The notes below the pieces were generated by a model. It was given only the letters and a program-made list of their open reading frames with translations, did not search any database and had not been told where the DNA came from. Below, piece by piece: positions 23,039 to 34,268 of a stretch of 64,000 bases of DNA. The DNA is from Scilla litardierei (taxonomy: Eukaryota; Streptophyta; Magnoliopsida; Asparagales; Asparagaceae): positions 109,218,837 to 109,282,836 of the forward strand of contig CM061139.1 of NCBI GenBank assembly GCA_030789695.1, in the 5' to 3' direction. Both the position numbers and the translations under genes were made by a program. The first letter of the stretch is position 1. Each line of letters begins with the position of its first letter.

Positions 23039-23090
23039 TGTAAAACGATATTAGATATCGAGATAAATGGGCCTGAGTGCAAGTGGGAGA

Positions 23091-25650
23091 TGTAGGAATA
23101 TTATGCCCTCGAGGCCATTTATTCCTGTGTGAATAGCACAAACATCTTGTTCGAAATAACAGTAAGCTGTTTGGTAATAATTTATCTAAGTTATATTGTT
23201 ATGTAGTTAACGTTAGATATCAACTTAGGTAAAGTCCTGAGACTTTATGCAAGGTCAAACGTGTATCGAGATGAGTATCTCGATCATGGAGAAACGTTTG
23301 ACCGTCTGTAGCATAAGTCTGAAATGGTTCATGGTCGTAGATGTTTCGAGACAAGGATATCGAAACATCGGATAGACCATTGTGTCTTAGTCTTCACCGT
23401 TTAGCGGTGGCGATGATCTCATGATCGTTTGACTTGGCGAAGTCGAAGACGAGACACAGGTGCTCATTAGAATGAGTTCACTGAACGATCCACTAGAGTT
23501 ATCATATGGTTATATTGACCAATCTGTCAGTGATAACTCTGAGTGATGATAGGATAGTTGGTCTTTTGACTTGAGGTCATTTTAACGGACCTGTGCGTGA
23601 ATGGTGCCACTTAGATCAACTGACCTAGCTTCGAGGCAAGGCCTGTCGAAAGGTCTTTTGATTGGGTGTCACTTGAAACGTACGAGGCGAGTAATGACCA
23701 AGAGAGGATTCGTCTCTCCCGGTCAATGGGAGTTAGTGTCGTAGAGTTAGTTCGGTCTTTAGTAAAAACTCTGCGCAGAGTATGTTGGAAGATGTCCAAC
23801 ATTAGTCGACTAAAGATCGATAGAAACTAACCGGAGTCAAGTTATTGGGGTTGACAGTTTGACCGTACCCCAGACTTGATCTACACGACACAGCTAAGAC
23901 GAAAAGACTATAACTACGGAATTCATCACGGAAACAGTCAGGTGGTCCCGACAATACTCATGTCAATGAGTCAACCACATAATGATGATTCCTGAAGCAG
24001 GGACGGCAACCACTGCTCGTGGTCACTGCCGTATAGGGCTTCGAGCCCAACCTGTTGTAAGGGTCAGGCTGTAGGGTCTCACACAGAGTGTAACGCTTCG
24101 TCTAGTAATAGGTAGAAATTAGTTAGGGAGAATATTTGCATTTGACGCAAAAGAAGAGATAATTGCATTTGATGCAATATGGTAATTTAAGCTTAGATAG
24201 GGACTATTTTGCATTTGATGCAAAAGCAATTAAATGGGTATTAAATTGTTTAATACAATATTTAATAAGATAAACGCAAGGAAAAAGTTCACGGGTAAGA
24301 CGGGAATGTCCCGGTCTAGACCCAGGTTCGAACGGCGTCCAAATCGGACGCCGGATGCTCAAGTTAGAGCCAAAACAGCCAAACAGATCAGACCGGGTCA
24401 GACCAGGCTGACCCAGACCAGACCAAGTCTGGCCTGGGTGCCTGGCCAGACCTGGCTGAGCCAGGAACCCAGGCAGCCAGGCCTGGGCACAGGCCCAGGC
24501 GCTGGGCGCCTGGGCCTGCGCCCAGGCGGGCCTGGGCGCCTGGGAGCCCAGGCGCCCTGGGCGCCTGGGCGCCCAGGCGCCCTGGGCCGGGCGCCTTGGG
24601 CGCCCGGCCCAGGCGCCCGGGCCCAGACTTGGGCGCCCGTGCCCAAGTCTGGGTTTTGGGCGCCCAGTCAGACTTGTGGGTCCCACCTCTGGGTGTGGAA
24701 CCCTAGGTTTAATGGGCAGTTTTTGACGGCTCGTTTTTGTGAAAAACTAGCCTAGGGCTGATCTTTGGACACTCAATTGGAGGGTCAAACGAACTCCGAT
24801 TGACGAACGGTTTTTTCCTATGCGTTCACCGTTGAACGCTTGTCGTATTGATAGGTTGTATCGATCTTGAAGCTCAACGGTGAGTGAGTTAAAATTCACG
24901 GAAGTTTGCACCTTTTGAAGTGCAAACTAACTTGATTTTAAATTAACTCTATTTTAGTCCCACATCGGATTTTGAGAAAAGGGGAGAGTCCGCCGCCTAT
25001 ATAAATAGGGGTCTCCCCCCTTTCTCAAAACTCGTCCCAAGCTCTAGATCTGAGCGGCTCTCGTAAATGTTGGAGCACGCTCGGATCTAAGCTTAAATAA
25101 ATATTTCTCTATCTCCCTAAAATTCTGCCTTACTCCTGCGGGCTCTAGCAAAGCCACAAAGGAGTTCGGATTCTGGATCTGAAATCTTGGCGGAGGTTTC
25201 ACTCGCGTGAAACTTTCTTCGGTGGTTGGTTGGCTCGGCGGCACGGGGATTGATCGCCTCGGGATGCGGAGCGGTTCGAGGAGCGGTTCGGGGAGCGGTT
25301 CAAGGAGCGGCTCGGCGTGGGACGGGAGCAGCTCGGAAGACGGCGCGGAACATCTCGCCTGCTCCAGGGCTGAGATTCCGGGTATGTGGTTAAAGTAGTT
25401 TATTAGCATTAGTTTAGTTTAATCGCAGTAGGCTAGATCCTTCTTGGGATGGTCAGACCCATCCCAAGTCGGCAGAGATCTTGGCATAGGGTCTTGGACC
25501 TTAGGGCCAAGTTAAAATTGTTTTAACTTGCATGTTAATATAGATTAACTAGTTTTTCTTCCGCTGTAATTCTCTTTTATGTCTATGTTCCGTCCGACTT
25601 AGGACGGGACTAGAATTTTTGTGCCCTAAGGGAACGCCCAATTCCCTGCA
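23091..25650 (+). repeat. LTR2 (shared middle LTR) of element C
   Basis: 2560 bp. It shares 23203 G and 24237 G with LTR3 against LTR1, but has the short GC array of LTR1. It therefore looks like a recombinant of the two outer LTRs. T at about 25223 (in TTCGGTGG) is private to it. Confidence 0.93.
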
Positions 25651-28600
25651 GTGGTATCAGAGCCTAGGTTTGCGTAGCGATCTAGGTACTGCGATTTTAT
25701 TAAACGTGTTTAATGCTTTTAAATACTTTTTTAATTAAAAATATTTTTTAAAGTTATGTGATAAATTTTAAAAATGTTTAAGATGTTCTAAAATTTTTTT
25801 TTTGGATAAATTTTGAACATGGAAATTTTTTAAAATAACGTTTTAAAATTTATGTGATATTTTTAAAACTAATTTTAAATCTTTTAAAATTTATGCGATA
25901 AGTTTAAAGTGCCCAAAAATTTTTTATTTGCTAAATTTTTTAAGCATGAAAGTTTTAAAATGATGTTTTAATTTTATGAGATAATTTTAAAATTGATTTT
26001 AAAGATTAAAATTTTTATGAGATAAATTTTTCAAATAGCATGCAAAGTTAGTGATTTTAAAAATTAAGTTTTTTTTATGAGATAAAAATAAAATATTTTA
26101 AAATCATATTTTAAATTTAAATGTTAAATTTATGTATGCATGCTAAAAATTGTTTATGCGATAAACTTGGTATATTTAAATGTTAAATAGTTGTGCACTA
26201 TCTTTATGCGATAAATTAGTGTAGAGTTATTTTAATGGCATGTTATATCTTGTCCCTTATTTGATAACACAAGACAAACCTTTAGGTTAGCCATTAAAAT
26301 TGATTAAAATTTATTACTTGAATTTTAATGACATGCTATGTTTTAATAAATCATTAACAACAATATTAAGACCTAATACCTGATTAGGGTAGTCCTTTAA
26401 ATGAATTTTCAATTCTAAATGTTATAATTAATTTTCATTAAAGGACTTCGCTTCTAGCGTTGTTAATAAAATTTATTAAAATCCTAACACCAAATAGGAT
26501 AGCGCGTGAACCTTATAGTTGATAAGGACTTAATAAAAGTTATTAAACAAATCCTAAAAATTTTGAATTTAAGGATTCAACTAGTTGATAGGATTAATTA
26601 GTTGTTAATAAAAGCTGTTTAGTCTATGGCATACATACAAAAATGACAAGCTTCATTCAATGGACCATGATCCAGTCAATGTGCTTGGCTAAGAGTTCTG
26701 GGTCAACCCTTGCTAGTCCAAGGGGTAGTGATCCTGGCTTAGTCAATTCCCTGGCTGAGTTCCGCTGGACCGCAATGTCGCGAATCATGATTGTATGACA
26801 CCCTGGACTATATCTAAGTCAAATACGTTAATGATCTTTTTCAAGATTAGCCGTATCCCTCCTTGTTTTAGGGGTTAGTAACTATAGGACCCGCGTTATA
26901 GTTGTTGAGATACACTCAAGCTGTAACCTGGCAATCTTATAGGAACCAACTCCTCAAATACATAAGATGAAATCTTGACTAACCCTAACCGTCGTCTCGT
27001 ACCCCGAGCGCTGGCGTAAGTTAAGTCAACGATGTAGTCTGCCTAGATGTAGTCTAAGACCTGACCCAAACCGACGTGTCGTGCATACACCGAGCTGAGG
27101 TGTAAGTCAGGCTAGACATGAAAACAAGGGTCCGACTAGACTAGACATTGTGATTTGGATGAGCACACTCATGATCCCGAATGGCTAGGGGCAAAAACCG
27201 ATTAAGAGAGTCATATCCGATATGATCGATGAAGAGTCATCTTCCGATCGCAGAGTCAATCAACTTGTTGAGCTACACTCAAGGTTGTTTAGACTCAAGG
27301 TGATTGGAACTCTTACCCATTAATTTTAATTCGATTAAATCGTTCGTTATTAAGCTTTAAAACGTTCGTAAAATTAGTGTGAGGATATAGATAGATAAAA
27401 GCCAATCTACCTATATTTAATATTGAACATATGCTAAAACTAGGGCAAGACAATGTTTACCGAAAGAATCAATTGATAATATTGGAATTAGTTAACTGGT
27501 CAATAAGATGATTAATTGAATATCAAGTTAAATTCTAATTGATATAATTAAACTATATTCTCATTGACATTAAATGACCTTCTAAAGAACAGACTTAAGA
27601 AATATGATTTCATTAAGTTCTGAGTCCAACAAATAAATTAAAGCTACATGTCACTCGTCTCTATATGAGGTAGCTTGAACATATAGGACATTCAAAGTAT
27701 GTTTCTCCCTACAACTTGTCGAGCTACCCTCAAGGTTTTATGGACAAACAATTTTGATCCGCAAAGTTCGAGAATTCGATTAAACCGTTTGAATCGAATA
27801 CGAGTGCATGAGCGATGCAAAACTATGTATCCCAACCGGATCTTGAGACAAGCAACTTCTTGAGTTACACTCAAGATTGCAAAGCTCAAGCGTTTGGATA
27901 CATAAGTTGCTTGCATAGCTATTTATTTATGTTGATATCTAAATATGATTTAGAAAAGGAAGAAGGCACTTCGGAAAGTCAATTGAGAAAGTTAGTTTAA
28001 TTTATCATTAGTAGAGGCATAAGTAGGAGGAAATGAAAACGTGACATATTTTAAATGTCACATTTCGGAATAAGTTGTTATACAAAAGACGTTTAACACA
28101 TTTTGACGAATGTCGTCACATTGCTTCTGAAGTAATGTTTTGTGTTAAGTAATTTGTAAATAACCATATATATATTAAATGTTAATATATAAATACACAA
28201 GATTGTAGCAAACTTATATGGTAAAATTAGACTAGGCCGTATCAAGAGATTAAGCTTCACAAGTCACATAAAGAGGGGTCTGACCTCTCGTATTATGAAG
28301 TCTACGGACACTTGTGAGTCTTAGCCGCTTAGATACAAAGGCCGAAACCCATCTGTAAGAAGTGGGAGAATGAGTTGTCGAACTCAGTCTCGTACATACT
28401 GATGTACCCGAGTCTATTTTTAACAAAATAAGTTATTCGTATATTTTACTAAGACACGTGTTCTTGATGAAACGCAAGTCTGATAAAATAAAGAACGAAG
28501 TGACCAAAGTATTTAAACTGATTCGATTAGATCGAATGGTCAAATACTTAGCTAAATAAAATCTTGTGTAATTAAAAGAAAATGTGATTTTCTCTCAGAT

Positions 28601-29647
28601 CAAGTCTGTTAACACATCGGTGTGTTAAAAGGTATGAATCACACTTAATTAGATTTAGTGTGATCCATTGTAAGTGACTCTGAGCTAAGTCCTCCCTCTG
28701 GGTTAAGTCCCAAATAGTAATGCCTAGGTTTTGATAAAGTTCTATGAGAACATTATCAATAAGATATTCATTAAATCAAACATGAGGAAGTTGTATATTT
28801 ACTCGAATTTCGTAAGACGAAAAGTCGAGTTAAGACATCATAACTAATGATGACTTAGTCAACTTTTAGGATGAAATCCGGAGTAGTAACTCCGATTTAA
28901 AACTTGATGCAATCAGAATAGGTCTGTGTGCGTAAATAAATTTGAGAATTTAGTTTACGTGCCCAAGGAAAATGTTTTCTCACTTTCTGCAAGAAAATCT
29001 TTAAGTTGAAAGATTGGTGCAGAAAAGAAAATAGTGAAGTACAATAATGTTGGATGGGAACGGTTTTCATCCTAATTTCTTTAAAACGGATTATGATGAA
29101 ACCGGTTTCGCCAACAGATGTGTACAGATCTACTCGGACCAAAGTCGATGTAAACGCTCAAGTTGACCATGAAAATCTGAGCATTCACTTATAAGTTCGT
29201 TTTTCTAAATATGATTTAGACGAACCAACTTATATGAATTGGCCAGATAGTTTTCAAGGTCAGTGGGAGCGTATAAATTACATGCGAATCATCAAAGGGA
29301 TGGAACATACATTTTGACAAAGTAATCAAAAGGTTTGATACTTTATCAAGAATAGATATGAGCCATTTAAAATGACCAGTAACTAATTTAAAATTATTAT
29401 CGTAAGGAACGATAAACTGGATAAGATCCAAGTAAAATAAAATATTATGGATTCCGACAGACCAAATGAATTATTTGAATAAGATTCAAATGGTTGGTCT
29501 GACATGAACATAGAAACCCCTTAAGTCTATAGAGTAGACGGTCTTAGCAGATCCACTCACGAAGGCTCTATCACATGAAGTCGGGAAAACTTATGTGTAA
29601 AACGATATTAGATATCGAGATAAATGGGCCTGAGTGCAAGTGGGAGA
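25651..29647 (+). other. internal region of element C, second copy (non-coding)
   Basis: Repeats 19094-23090 at exactly the same length and, as far as read, the same sequence. It has primer site 25652-25664, four GAGNTACNCTCAAG hairpins, the RNase H relic and purine tract 29638-29647. Confidence 0.9.
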
Positions 29648-32275
29648 TGTAGGAATATTATGCCCTCGAGGCCATTTATTCCTGTGTGAATAGCACAAAC
29701 ATCTTGTTCGAAATAACAGTAAGCTGTTTGGTAATAATTTATCTAAGTTATATTGTTATGTAGTTAACGTTAGATATCAACTTAGGTAAAGTCCTGAGAC
29801 TTTATGCAAGGTCAAACGTGTATCGAGATGAGTATCTCGATCATGGAGAAACGTTTGACCGTCTGTAGCATAAGTCTGAAATGGTTCATGGTCGTAGATG
29901 TTTCGAGACAAGGATATCGAAACATCGGATAGACCATTGTGTCTTAGTCTTCACCGTTTAGCGGTGGCGATGATCTCATGATCGTTTGACTTGGCGAAGT
30001 CGAAGACGAGACACAGGTGCTCATTAGAATGAGTTCACTGAACGATCCACTAGAGTTATCATATGGTTATATTGACCAATCTGTCAGTGATAACTCTGAG
30101 TGATGATAGGATAGTTGGTCTTTTGACTTGAGGTCATTTTAACGGACCTGTGCGTGAATGGTGCCACTTAGATCAACTGACCTAGCTTCGAGGCAAGGCC
30201 TGTCGAAAGGTTTTTTGATTGGGTGTCACTTGAAACGTACGAGGCGAGTAATGACCAAGAGAGGATTCGTCTCTCCCGGTCAATGGGAGTTAGTGTCGTA
30301 GAGTTAGTTCGGTCTTTAGTAAAAACTCTGCGCAGAGTATGTTGGAAGATGTCCAACATTAGTCGACTAAAGATCGATAGAAACTAACCGGAGTCAAGTT
30401 ATTGGGGTTGACAGTTTGACCGTACCCCAGACTTGATCTACACGACACAGCTAAGACGAAAAGACTATAACTACGGAATTCATCACGGAAACAGTCAGGT
30501 GGTCCCGACAATACTCATGTCAATGAGTCAACCACATAATGATGATTCCTGAAGCAGGGACGGCAACCACTGCTCGTGGTCACTGCCGTATAGGGCTTCG
30601 AGCCCAACCTGTTGTAAGGGTCAGGCTGTAGGGTCTCACACAGAGTGTAACGCTTCGTCTAGTAATAGGTAGAAATTAGTTAGGGAGAATATTTGCATTT
30701 GACGCAAAAGAAGAGATAATTGCATTTGATGCAATATGGTAATTTAAGCTTAGATAGGGACTATTTTGCATTTGATGCAAAAGCAATTAAATGGGTATTA
30801 AATTGTTTAATACAATATTTAATAAGATAAACGCAAGGAAAAAGTTCACGGGTAAGACGGGAATGTCCCGGTCTAGACCCAGGTTCGAACGGCGTCCAAA
30901 TCGGACGCCGGATGCTCAAGTTAGAGCCAAAACAGCCAAACAGATCAGACCGGGTCAGACCAGGCTGACCCAGACCAGACCAAGTCTGGCCTGGGTGCCT
31001 GGCCAGACCTGGCTGAGCCAGGAACCCAGGCAGCCAGGCCTGGGCACAGGCCCAGGCGCTGGGCGCCTGGGCCTGCGCCCAGGCGGGCCTGGGCGCCTGG
31101 GAGCCCTGGGCGCCCTGGGCGCCTGGGCGCCCTGGGCCGGGCGCCTTGGGCGCCCTGGGCCGGGCGCCTTGGGCGCCCGGCCCAGGCGCCCGCCTGGCGC
31201 CTGGCGCCAGGCTGGCGCCTGGGCGCCAGGCGCCTGGGTGCCCGGGCCCAGACTTGGGCGCCCGTGCCCAAGTCTGGGTTTTGGGCGCCCAGTCAGACTT
31301 GTGGGTCCCACCTCTGGGTGTGGAACCCTAGGTTTAATGGGCAGTTTTTGACGGCTCGTTTTTGTGAAAAACTAGCCTAGGGCTGATCTTTGGACACTCA
31401 ATTGGAGGGTCAAACGAACTCCTATTGACGAACGGTTTTTTCCTATGCGTTCACCGTTGAACGCTTGTCGTATTGATAGGTTGTATCGATCTTGAAGCTC
31501 AACGGTGAGTGAGTTAAAATTCACGGAAGTTTGCACCTTTTGAAGTGCAAACTAACTTGATTTTAAATTAACTCTATTTTAGTCCCACATCGGATTTTGA
31601 GAAAAGGGGAGAGTCCGCCGCCTATATAAATAGGGGTCTCCCCCCTTTCTCAAAACTCGTCCCAAGCTCTAGATCTGAGCGGCTCTCGTAAATGTTGGAG
31701 CACGCTCGGATCTAAGCTTAAATAAATATTTCTCTATCTCCCTAAAATTCTGCCTTACTCCTGCGGGCTCTAGCAAAGCCACAAAGGAGTTCGGATTCTG
31801 GATCTGAAATCTTGGCGGAGGTTTCACTCGCGTGAAACTTTCTTCGGCGGTTGGTTGGCTCGGCGGCACGGGGATTGATCGCCTCGGGATGCGGAGCGGT
31901 TCGAGGAGCGGTTCGGGGAGCGGTTCAAGGAGCGGCTCGGCGTGGGACGGGAGCAGCTCGGAAGACGGCGCGGAACATCTCGCCTGCTCCAGGGCTGAGA
32001 TTCCGGGTATGTGGTTAAAGTAGTTTATTAGCATTAGTTTAGTTTAATCGCAGTAGGCTAGATCCTTCTTGGGATGGTCAGACCCATCCCAAGTCGGCAG
32101 AGATCTTGGCATAGGGTCTTGGACCTTAGGGCCAAGTTAAAATTGTTTTAACTTGCATGTTAATATAGATTAACTAGTTTTTCTTCCGCTGTAATTCTCT
32201 TTTATGTCTATGTTCCGTCCGACTTAGGACGGGACTAGAATTTTTGTGCCCTAAGGGAACGCCCAATTCCCTGCA
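29648..32275 (+). repeat. LTR3 of element C
   Basis: 2628 bp, 68 bp longer than the others because of its GC array. Private changes include T at 30212 and T in GAACTCCTATTG near 31423. It ends TTCCCTGCA, directly followed by the GTTAT duplication. Confidence 0.93.
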
Positions 32276-32413
32276 GTTATAACATGAGTGCACAATTTAA
32301 GACATGGCAAGACAATTTGTACAAGAGAACGATCATCGGGACAAGACAAGACAAGACAAGACAAGAGTAGCCACGCTACTATCAATCTCAATCAATTCAC
32401 ATTGTTTGCAGGT

Positions 32414-32547
32414 GTTTACGCCCTTCGCTGAATGGTACAACATTCAGACCGATCGGCACTAAACACAAATCACGTTTCACGTTGTTTTGTAGATGTTTAC
32501 GCCCTTCGCTGAATGGTACAACATTCAGACCGATCGGCACTAAACAC
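32414..32547 (-). repeat. 81-bp tandem duplication with internal palindromes in element B LTR
   Basis: Two copies start at 32414 and 32495. Each has the inner stem CTGAATG / CATTCAG and outer GTGTTTA/TAAACAC-type ends. The other LTR has the same pair at 39754 and 39835. It lies downstream of the TATA box, in transcribed R/U5 sequence. Confidence 0.8.
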
Positions 32548-33485
32548 TACCCCACCCCAAAGAGTTTACGCCTTACAACTGCAGTTGTTGATCAAACAGA
32601 CCCCCAGTTGCCTGGCCGCTTAACCCTTACCCCATCCCGCACTAAACAAGCCAGGGTCCCTGAACATGAGCCCAGCAAGTGAGCCAGGGTTGCCCCGCAC
32701 GGGAGCTTGTTTCTTAGTTCACAATTCAATATATCGAGCGTTGGGGTTAGCAACTCATTATGCTCGCTTCTGGTCACGAGCCATGAACACAAGTAGTGTA
32801 GCGATGCTACGCAATCACGGGATCACCAAAAGAATGCAATGACATGACATTTAATTCGCGTACCGTTAATGGAAAGTAAACATGAAATGGTAATTGTGCA
32901 ACATGCTAAATGTCGGAACTAGCTTCGTTGTCAGCTAGTTCCCCAATTTGCGCCTAGGCGAGTATCATTTCGTCGCCTAGCCTCTTTTACGCCTACAACA
33001 AGCAAATGGCCTAAAACATGGCCTAAACCCTAAGTGGCAAGTTTCACTTGCCTAGCACCGGGGATGACGACCACTTCGTCACACGGATGCCAATCTACGG
33101 GGAAATCGCTGTTTTGGGGGAACAATCATCAAACAACATGAAATTTTATTAGGGTTTCATAAAAATGTAAATAGGTTATGAAAACAACGGTAGATCGATT
33201 TCTTACCGAGAGGAAGCGGAAGAAACACTCCGGGGAACCCTAGGATCAGATCTGGAAAAGATTGGAGAAGTTTGGGGAAACTAGGGTTTTGGGGGATTTG
33301 GGGATTTTGATGGATTTGGTGAGATTTTGGGGAAGATGAGAGGTAGATAGAGTGGATGGATGGTTTGGATGATGGATTTAGGGCTTGGAATGAAGAAATG
33401 AAGCTTGGAGGAAGATGGGGGCTCAAGGGGGAAGATTTTAGGGTTTTGGGTCGTGTTGGAGAAGATGAAATCGTTTGGGTTGGGT

Positions 33486-33492
33486 TTAAATA
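33486..33492 (-). promoter_or_regulatory. TATA box of element B 3' LTR
   Basis: Minus strand reads TATTTAA within CCTATTTAAACCCA, about 45 bases downstream of the hairpin array in element orientation. The 5' LTR copy is at 40826-40832. Confidence 0.65.
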
Positions 33493-33536
33493 GGATGGGC
33501 TGGCGGCTGCCCAGAAATTAGGGTTTCAACACTGGT

Positions 33537-33957
33537 TAGTCGGTCAAAGAGCAACCACTGACCGACTAGTTTGGCAACTAGTCGGTCGGTCGACCAACGC
33601 AGACCGACTAAGTGCAAACAGTAACTCCTGAACGAAAATAGGATTTTAGAGTTAGTCGGTCCATGAACAATTACTGACCGACTAGTTTAGCATCTAGTCG
33701 GTCAATGAACGTTCTTAGACCGACTAAGAGTAAACAGTAACTCAACTAAAATTAAGATGATGAGTTAGTCGGTTAAAGAAGCATTGCTGACCGACTAGTT
33801 TGCAACCTAGTCAGTCAACCAACGTTCTTAGACCGACTAACGATTAACAGTAACTCCTGAGAAATTTAGAAAGCCAACTAGTCGGTCCAAGAAGGATTTC
33901 CGACCGACTGGATCGTCATCTAGTCGGTCGGTGGCCCTTCTTACACCGGCTAATGAG
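33537..33957 (-). repeat. CTAGTCGGTC hairpin array in U3 of element B (3' LTR)
   Basis: Four units with the same half-sites, order and orientation as the array of element A, including the shared AAACAGTAACTC spacer. Similarity extends past the array to about 34050 (AAGTTCCGATACGGAGCGCG and CGTTATGAAG against comparable sequence at 5015-5105). Confidence 0.9.
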
Positions 33958-34222
33958 CACCAAAAGTTCCGATACGGAGCGCGGGGCCCCGGGATCGATT
34001 CCTAAGACTCCTAGGCTTAATCTAATAGTTAGATACGACCGTTATGAAGTCTGTCACGAGTGACACACTTCGAAATCGACGATCCTAAGGAAGAAACGAG
34101 AAAATACGACGAATCGATCGAAAATGAAATCTACGGAGACGAAAACCACACGAGAGGAGAAAATCCACCAAAACATATATTATATTATAATAAATCCAGA
34201 TACATGAAAAGCAGTCGTTACA

Positions 34223-34235
34223 TCCTCCCCAACTT
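34223..34235 (-). promoter_or_regulatory. polypurine tract of element B
   Basis: Minus strand reads AGTTGGGGAGGA directly before the 3' LTR, which begins TGTAACGACTGC. Confidence 0.85.
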
Positions 34236-34268
34236 AAGAAAAATTCCGTCCTCGGAATTTCCAAATAC

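Larger units (their letters stand above)
19094..23090 (+). other. internal region of element C, first copy (non-coding)
   Basis: About 4 kb without a credible ORF on either strand. The first 500 bases are very AT-rich and repeat TTATGNGATAA. The middle has four copies of a GAGNTACNCTCAAG hairpin motif (20346, 20707, 21157, 21301). Near the end, 22983-23038 translates to a degenerate ADPLTKALSHEV, the C-terminus of a copia RNase H. The purine tract AAGTGGGAGA (23081-23090) ends it. Confidence 0.85.
16534..32275 (+). mobile_element. non-autonomous LTR element C with three LTRs and two internal regions
   Basis: The structure is LTR1 (16534-19093), internal (19094-23090), LTR2 (23091-25650), internal (25651-29647) and LTR3 (29648-32275), on a 6557-bp period. 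A single GTTAT duplication flanks the whole 15.7 kb. Each internal region has an initiator-Met primer site at its left and a purine tract at its right but no gag or pol ORF. A short RNase H C-terminal relic near its 3' end ties it to Ty1/copia. Copies are almost identical. This is the product expected from unequal recombination between LTRs of one element. Confidence 0.93.
32281..34222 (-). repeat. 3' LTR of element B, inner part
   Basis: Continues the LTR interrupted at 16533 and matches 39620-41561. It contains five ACAAG units (32341-32365), an 81-bp tandem duplication (32414-32547), a TATA box (33486-33492) and the hairpin array (33537-33957). The minus ORF at 33157-33426 is a low-complexity reading of the leader. 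Confidence 0.92.
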
